This document shows, piece after piece, positions 53,601 through 59,600 of a stretch of DNA of 64,000 bases. The notes below the pieces were generated by a model. That model searched no databases and was not told the origin of the DNA. It saw nothing but the letters and a program-made list of their open reading frames with translations. Source of the DNA: Takakia lepidozioides (taxonomy: Eukaryota > Streptophyta > Takakiopsida > Takakiales > Takakiaceae); assembly GCA_030704615.1 (NCBI GenBank), contig CM060732.1:77479053-77543052 (forward strand), written 5' to 3'. The position numbers were made by a program, and so were the translations under genes. Position 1 is the stretch's first letter. Each line of letters starts with the position of its first letter.

Positions 53601-56600
53601 AGTATGCGAGATGAGAGAGCACAAATAACAGTGGTCCCACTTAGTCCTTATTCCTTTCACCTCCCTTTCGTGTCTCATCCTTGCGAAAATCGCTGATTTG
53701 TTCCTTATTCCTTCATGTTGTGAAACTTAGAGCATGAACCCACATTAGGAGGGACAAGCATTTAAGCAACATCGGCAAATGTCAAGCAAGCATAAGGGTA
53801 GGTTGTTCAAAGATCTACTAACCAGCTAAACGGCCACCAACTTCGATTGGATCTCTGCCTTCTTGCATCTTGTGCCCTCGCCTGCTCCACATATGTATGG
53901 GCTAACATTCTTCCAGCAAACAATGTAAACGTGTTTCACATAACTGTGATACAGGATGGATCATTGTTTGCCCTTCACATGCCAGTTTGTTCTACTTTGG
54001 GGAGAAAAAACAGCTAAGACTTGTGTAAAATAAGAGTGTTTGTGTCTGTTACTCACAAACCTTACGCAACAACAAATATAGACAAAACAAGAGTCCAACG
54101 CCGCTAGATTACCTCCATTGAATGATAACCTCGGCATCTAGCTGTCGGTCAAAGCCCCTAATCTCTTCATCATCAGCGACAGTAATTCGGTTTGGGTTGG
54201 CTTGGAGGGCTGCCACATACTTCTCGACATACTGCCTCCGGATCCGTGAGAACTTCAGGATGTCTCTCCATGAAATAAATCCACTACAGAACATGCCAAT
54301 ACAACACTTCAGAGTCTTCACAGCTGTGTTGCTGGCTGTCCTGCAGCCTCCACTGTAATTTTCTCCTTTACACTAAGTTTTGGAAGTTCTGACTTTTGGC
54401 CCTTCTTAGGCCTTTGGGTCTCTTTCAAACGTACTTAAGTCTTCTTATTATTGATCATCTCTGCACATGTAAACTTCCTTCTTCTGTAAATTATAATGTG
54501 TCCCCAAGGCAATCTAGGCTTCTTGGGTATGTAGTAAATACCTTTCTGCTTCTTATTCGCAAAAACTCTTTATTCTTCACTGTCATCCAGACTTAAACTG
54601 TAGGGAATCATACCGAGCTCTTTTTTGCTGATCCACATTGGCTTTGTATGCATACTGCCACCATGCCTTCTTGTCCTTCTTGATTGCAACATTGGGTCGA
54701 TACCGAGCATATTGGACACGCTTACTGAAGGTTGAAATGTTTTCCGCCAATTTCAACACGTCTCGATATTGTTTCTGCCAAAGACCAAAGGACCAAAGCA
54801 GATTTTAGGCACCCTCCTCTCTTCAAGCTCTCCAAGCTTCCTGTGGACTCCCGGTCCTCCGTCATAACAGAAGCTTGTGGTCCAATTACCTCTATACAGC
54901 TCTACCTCCCTCTCTTCTAAGGGCATTGGGGAGTTTTAGGGTGTCTGCAGATAGAGACTGGTAGGTGGGACAACCTGCAACCTCAAGACCGCCTGTGCCC
55001 TGCTTGCGCTGGAAGCAACAGGGGAATCGAAAGTGAAGAACATTTCTTCTCTCACTGTCCTCTCTACTGTATCTGTCAACTCTATTGTCTATTCCGAGAT
55101 GCCCACTTTCTCAGAGGTCTTCCAATTCAAGGATCAGAAATGCTTAGCAGCATATCTGCATGAGGTGTTGACTCTTTGAGAATCCCTTGAACAGTAGTTG
55201 ATTTGGGTGCTGCTTGTGGAGGACCCCTCTTTCTTTCTGTTTTCATGCTTTCTCTTGTCCCATAAGCTCTTTGAGCTTTCCATGGACATTTAAAATATCG
55301 TTTCTTTTCTTTCTGAAGTTCCTCATTTCCTCATTTCATTTCATCTCCTTCTCACCCCCCCCCGCGTGTGTGAATGTTGGCATATGGACAAAGCAAACCA
55401 CAAGTTGAAAGTCGAGGTACAAACACACTCCAGTATCCTCTTGAAGATGCACAGAGCGAAAAATGTACTCAGAAGACGACGCTTGCCGTAGCCTCGTGGC
55501 CATAAATTCGTGCCAGTCAGAGCAAAGAGACAAGGGGTTACCTCAGACAGACTAAGGGTAACATCATCAAGAATGACTGCTCCTTTCTGGGCAGGTTTTT
55601 CCGGAGTTCGTGGGTCCTGGTGTCCTAGCTTGAAATATTGAGCAGTGCCCCCCACAGGCTCCAGGACATACTGATGAGATTGTATCCAATGAGGCTTCTC
55701 ACCCGTGACAACAGACGTATCCTCCTTTACTCCCGGCTGAAAAACCTGCAGTAAAACCCAATAACTTTAGCTGAAATACATCATCATGGAAAGGTTGAGG
55801 ATTATCTCTGAGGGCATATGGATCAGTACTGCAGATATCGAGACACGCAAGCTTTCTATGATCTGGACCAGTCCACAGTTGGACTCTAGCTAAAAATGAC
55901 GAGCACGCCACAAAGATGGCAAAGTACCACTTGTTGGAAAACCACTGGCGTGTGGTCGGGCTAGGGATTGAACCTAGGACCTCCCCCATTCCGGTGGGGT
56001 GCTCTACCACTGAGCTACCCGTCCCATTCTGTTCTCAAAGTGCCGTGCAAGGGCTATAACCTTGACACTCCAACACTCCCCCTCAAGGCATAGCCCTTAT
56101 AGCTAATGCCCACCCATTCTGACCACCGCCCCAACCTTGGCTCTGATACCATGTTGGAAAACCACTGGCGTGTGGTCGGGCTAGGGATTGAACCTAGGAC
56201 CTCCCCCATTCCGATGGGGTGCTCTACCACTGAGCTACCCGTCCCATTCTGTTCTCAAAGTGCCGTGCAAGGGCTATAACCTTGACACTCCAACACTTCT
56301 TCTAGCATTTTGGATGTGCTATCCTAGTAGATTGCAGAGAGAGGAGGAGGAGAAGTCCAGCATCTACTTTTGTAAGTTCTTTTCTTTTGCAGTAAGGAGC
56401 ATTCTTGTTAGGACTGACACTTCTTGTTAGTACTAACTCTTTGGTTGGTTTAGGCTGTCAGTTTTTGTACTGCTGCTTGTGCTAGAAGCTATCTGTCAAT
56501 ATCACTAGGAGGTAGAGGACAGGTCTAGTTTCCAACACCACTTGCATTGACTTGTTAGAGATGGTGCAAAATATTTTACACAACATCAAAATGACAGTTG

Positions 56601-59600
56601 ACAGCCGACTTCAAGTTAACATCATGGCTTGAAGCTAATCAAAGTCCGGTTATTAAGAGTGGCCGTGAGGTGGAATGTATCCACCATCTGGTTACAAGGG
56701 TGATATATCTAAAGTTTGCTTCAGAATGCATTGTGGACACAGGTGCATGCTTTTCAGACAAAAATAAGATCAACGAAACTGTACAGATATCCTCTGAACA
56801 TTATTGATAGTTCAGTGCAATGTTACCTTGCTCCATTCGGAAGGTAAAAGCTCCTTCCAAGCTTTCTCCATTGGCCAAGGCTTGCTATCAGGGTCAAAGT
56901 AAAAAGAGAGCCGATTTAGCTCTCCTGACTGTAAACACCAGTAACCCACAATTATCAAGCAAACTCAAATTCCGGTAGAACGAGTCAGTGATTCCTGAAA
57001 GAGTGAATTGAGATTGAGAGTGGACCAACCCCAGGCTCCCCAAAGTGAGAAATGTCTGCCCTTCACAGGAGTCTTACCACTTCCACACATAACATAACAA
57101 TTCCCTATAACATTTGTCTTGAACCTATGCCCTCTTTTGCAACAAGGGCTCTTTGACACCATAGCTAAATTCTACTCTATTTTGTCCTCAGCTGCGGAAG
57201 ATACAACTTTTCAACAGTGGTGAGACTGCAATATCCAAGCAGAACAATACTGAGAATCAAGTTTTGTAAACAACTCAGAACAAGTTCTGTGTCCCAAAAG
57301 AATCAGAATCACTTGCCTTTTGAATGCGCTCAAGAGATCCACCTGTGACGAATGTCTCTTTTCCATTTTCATCCACAGTGACTGCTGCAAGCTTTGCCAG
57401 AGTCATCCCAGCAGCAAAAGGATGCCCAGAGTTGCTGAACAATAATCAATAAATACAACTCTGGTTATTAGAGTCTCTGATAAATCCAACTTACTTTCAA
57501 CAAGAAACGTTCTGGTCTAGCCCATGTACTGTGACATTAGAAAAGATATCACATCCCTACATGAAATTATCCTTGTCAAAGTCCTTCAGGTATGAAGATG
57601 ACAGATCTTTAGTATGAGACACTACACTTTCATGCATCATTAGGCAGAAACTCACCAAATCTGACAGTACTCAAGCTCCTTCCATGTTTACATTTTAGTT
57701 TAAGAAATTTTTGTGGAGCACTTCTGTAGGTCACATACTCATTGGGTTAACAGGGTGCGCAGAAAACTTTCATCCCATAATAAACTCCCATTCCATTATA
57801 AAGTACCAGGACACCATAAAGTACCATTTCATTTTATTCTCTTTCTTCCTATCTTTTGCTTTACTGCAACCTCGGTTGGGTGCAAGCTGGAAAATGCAAC
57901 AGCATAAGCATATATTCACCTGACCAAGAGCACTGAAGACTTGGCTGTCATACCTTTCAGTGTCCTCATAACGTATGTGAACATTGGTGATGGAGAGCTT
58001 CAAGTTGCCAATAACAGTGCTAATGAGAGAGCCCAGCCATGATGAATCGGTCTAGAAACACGAGCAATTTCTGTAAGGTCCTAACACAACCTTGATGGTC
58101 ACATTCTAGAAATGTCCAAACCTCAGAGAACTTGTCTTGTCCAACTTCTAGTAACAATTGGAGGAACCTGTACAAAGCCTCTCCCTCTCACCGCCCATTC
58201 CCCCATCATCTCTCGATTCTAAATTTTCTTATTTCCCTTTCTCCTCCCAGTGCCAATCTTTCCACTCCTTTCCACATCCCTCCTTCCCACTGAATACAAC
58301 AACAAGGTACTGACAGAGAGAAAGCAGAAGATGATACCACTTCTTGCTTCTTACTATCCTCCTTGTTTGCAGACACTAGCTTTTCCTCCTCCTCCTGCCA
58401 AATCAGTGAAGGTCAGATGTCACCAGCAGAGCCATTATCAAAGAGATAGGAGGCTCCCTTCCAATACAGCTAGGGATAAAGCATACGCAGTACATGTCAT
58501 AAAAAAAAGCTCCCATAGTAGAATATGTAGTGCTTAAGGTTTGAATCGTTGCAACTTACCCTTACGCGCTGGTTTTTGGCATCTTGAACAGAACCACTAC
58601 CTTTGACATCGGTTGCCGGCTCTGCCAGCACATAGATGCGGTCAAGTTGCACAACGACAGGCTCTTGCCCAAGGTGGCTCCATGGAACCTAGGGCATTGC
58701 AGACATTGCACAACATCAGTTGAGATACTTTGGATGAAGGTCAGGGTGATTTTGGATCCATGGTGGTACCAAACCATGAGAACTGCAAGAAGTAGGAGAG
58801 CAAGCGAAGGAAAAATGGACAAGTTGACAAGCAATAACGATGTGACATTCAGTATGAGCCCACCCTCTTCTGAACCTTCCACACACTGCACCACTAGGGT
58901 AACAAACCACAACACCTTTAGTTTGACGGAGCCCAGAAAACCAGCCTTCACTTTGATTGGCAACTTGAGGGCATTGAGAGCCTCCGGTTTCAGCTGCATG
59001 TTCGTGAGCTCCACATTTCCTGCACAATTCGTAGAAGAGCATCCACACATCATTCTCTCCTGAATCTACCCGGTCTGGATGATTCAAGCCAGGGAATTAC
59101 GAAAAAGTGCTATTTCCTACAAATGGGTACACAGATTTTACATCTCTTCCCTCACCAAACTAGTAGTCTCCGTGGTATTGAGGCATGTCCAACTGGGTAG
59201 CTCTGACTACTGCACAGAAGGCCTTGTCACTGGTCAAACGTGCAAGGGTTTTGGGTTTAGAGCTGTGTGGTCAAGCCCAGTTAGAAGCAGATCATGGTAA
59301 TTGTCAGGTCTCATAATCAGTACTTGTCCAATGACATTGTGACTACTAGAGAGAACCTGAGATTATGACGCTCTGGTGACACTAGCAGTAATGAAACAAT
59401 GAGAGTCTTAGCAGCGCCCACATGGAAGAGCAGGCACTCTTTCCTCACACACACATTCAATCCACACTTTAAGAAGAACTAGCTTGGGGCAAAAAGACCA
59501 GAGCTACATCTTCTCCAGAGAGCAGCTAATGACTACTGTCCTATACCTGCTTAATTGCTAGAATGTGTACCAAAAACGCCCACTTTTAAGTCTACTAACA

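Larger units (their letters stand above)
55932..56537 (-). mobile_element. TRIM-type LTR retroelement with tRNA-like LTRs
   Basis: 606 bp between exact CCACT duplications. It has 9-bp terminal inverted repeats (TGTTGGAAA / TTTCCAACA). Two 144-bp direct repeats, 55932-56075 and 56152-56295, differ by one base and read TGTTGG...CCAACA. In element sense (minus strand) the upstream repeat is followed at once by a primer-binding site TGGTATCAGAGCC (56151-56139), the initiator-Met tRNA site used by many plant LTR elements. A 76-bp non-coding interior then ends in a polypurine tract TTGAGGGGGAG (56086-56076) abutting the second repeat. An extra 242 bp (56296-56537), also starting TGTTGGAAA in element sense, precedes the first repeat. 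The full 5' LTR may therefore be 386 bp, with the 3' LTR shortened by recombination at TGTTGGA. No coding capacity: a non-autonomous TRIM/SMART-like element. Confidence 0.9.

Noticed and set aside
55953-56245. Two tRNA genes on the minus strand
   Set aside because: The acceptor stem pairs only in part, the anticodon loop has six bases and lacks U33, and both copies lie inside LTR repeats. They are tRNA-derived promoter modules, not tRNA genes.
55932-56295. A MITE, based on the short inverted ends
   Set aside because: The primer-binding site, polypurine tract, direct repeats and 5-bp duplication fit an LTR retroelement. A MITE explains none of these.
58584-59063. 159-aa plus-strand frame
   Set aside because: Shadow of VPS13 exons 2 and 3 on the other strand.
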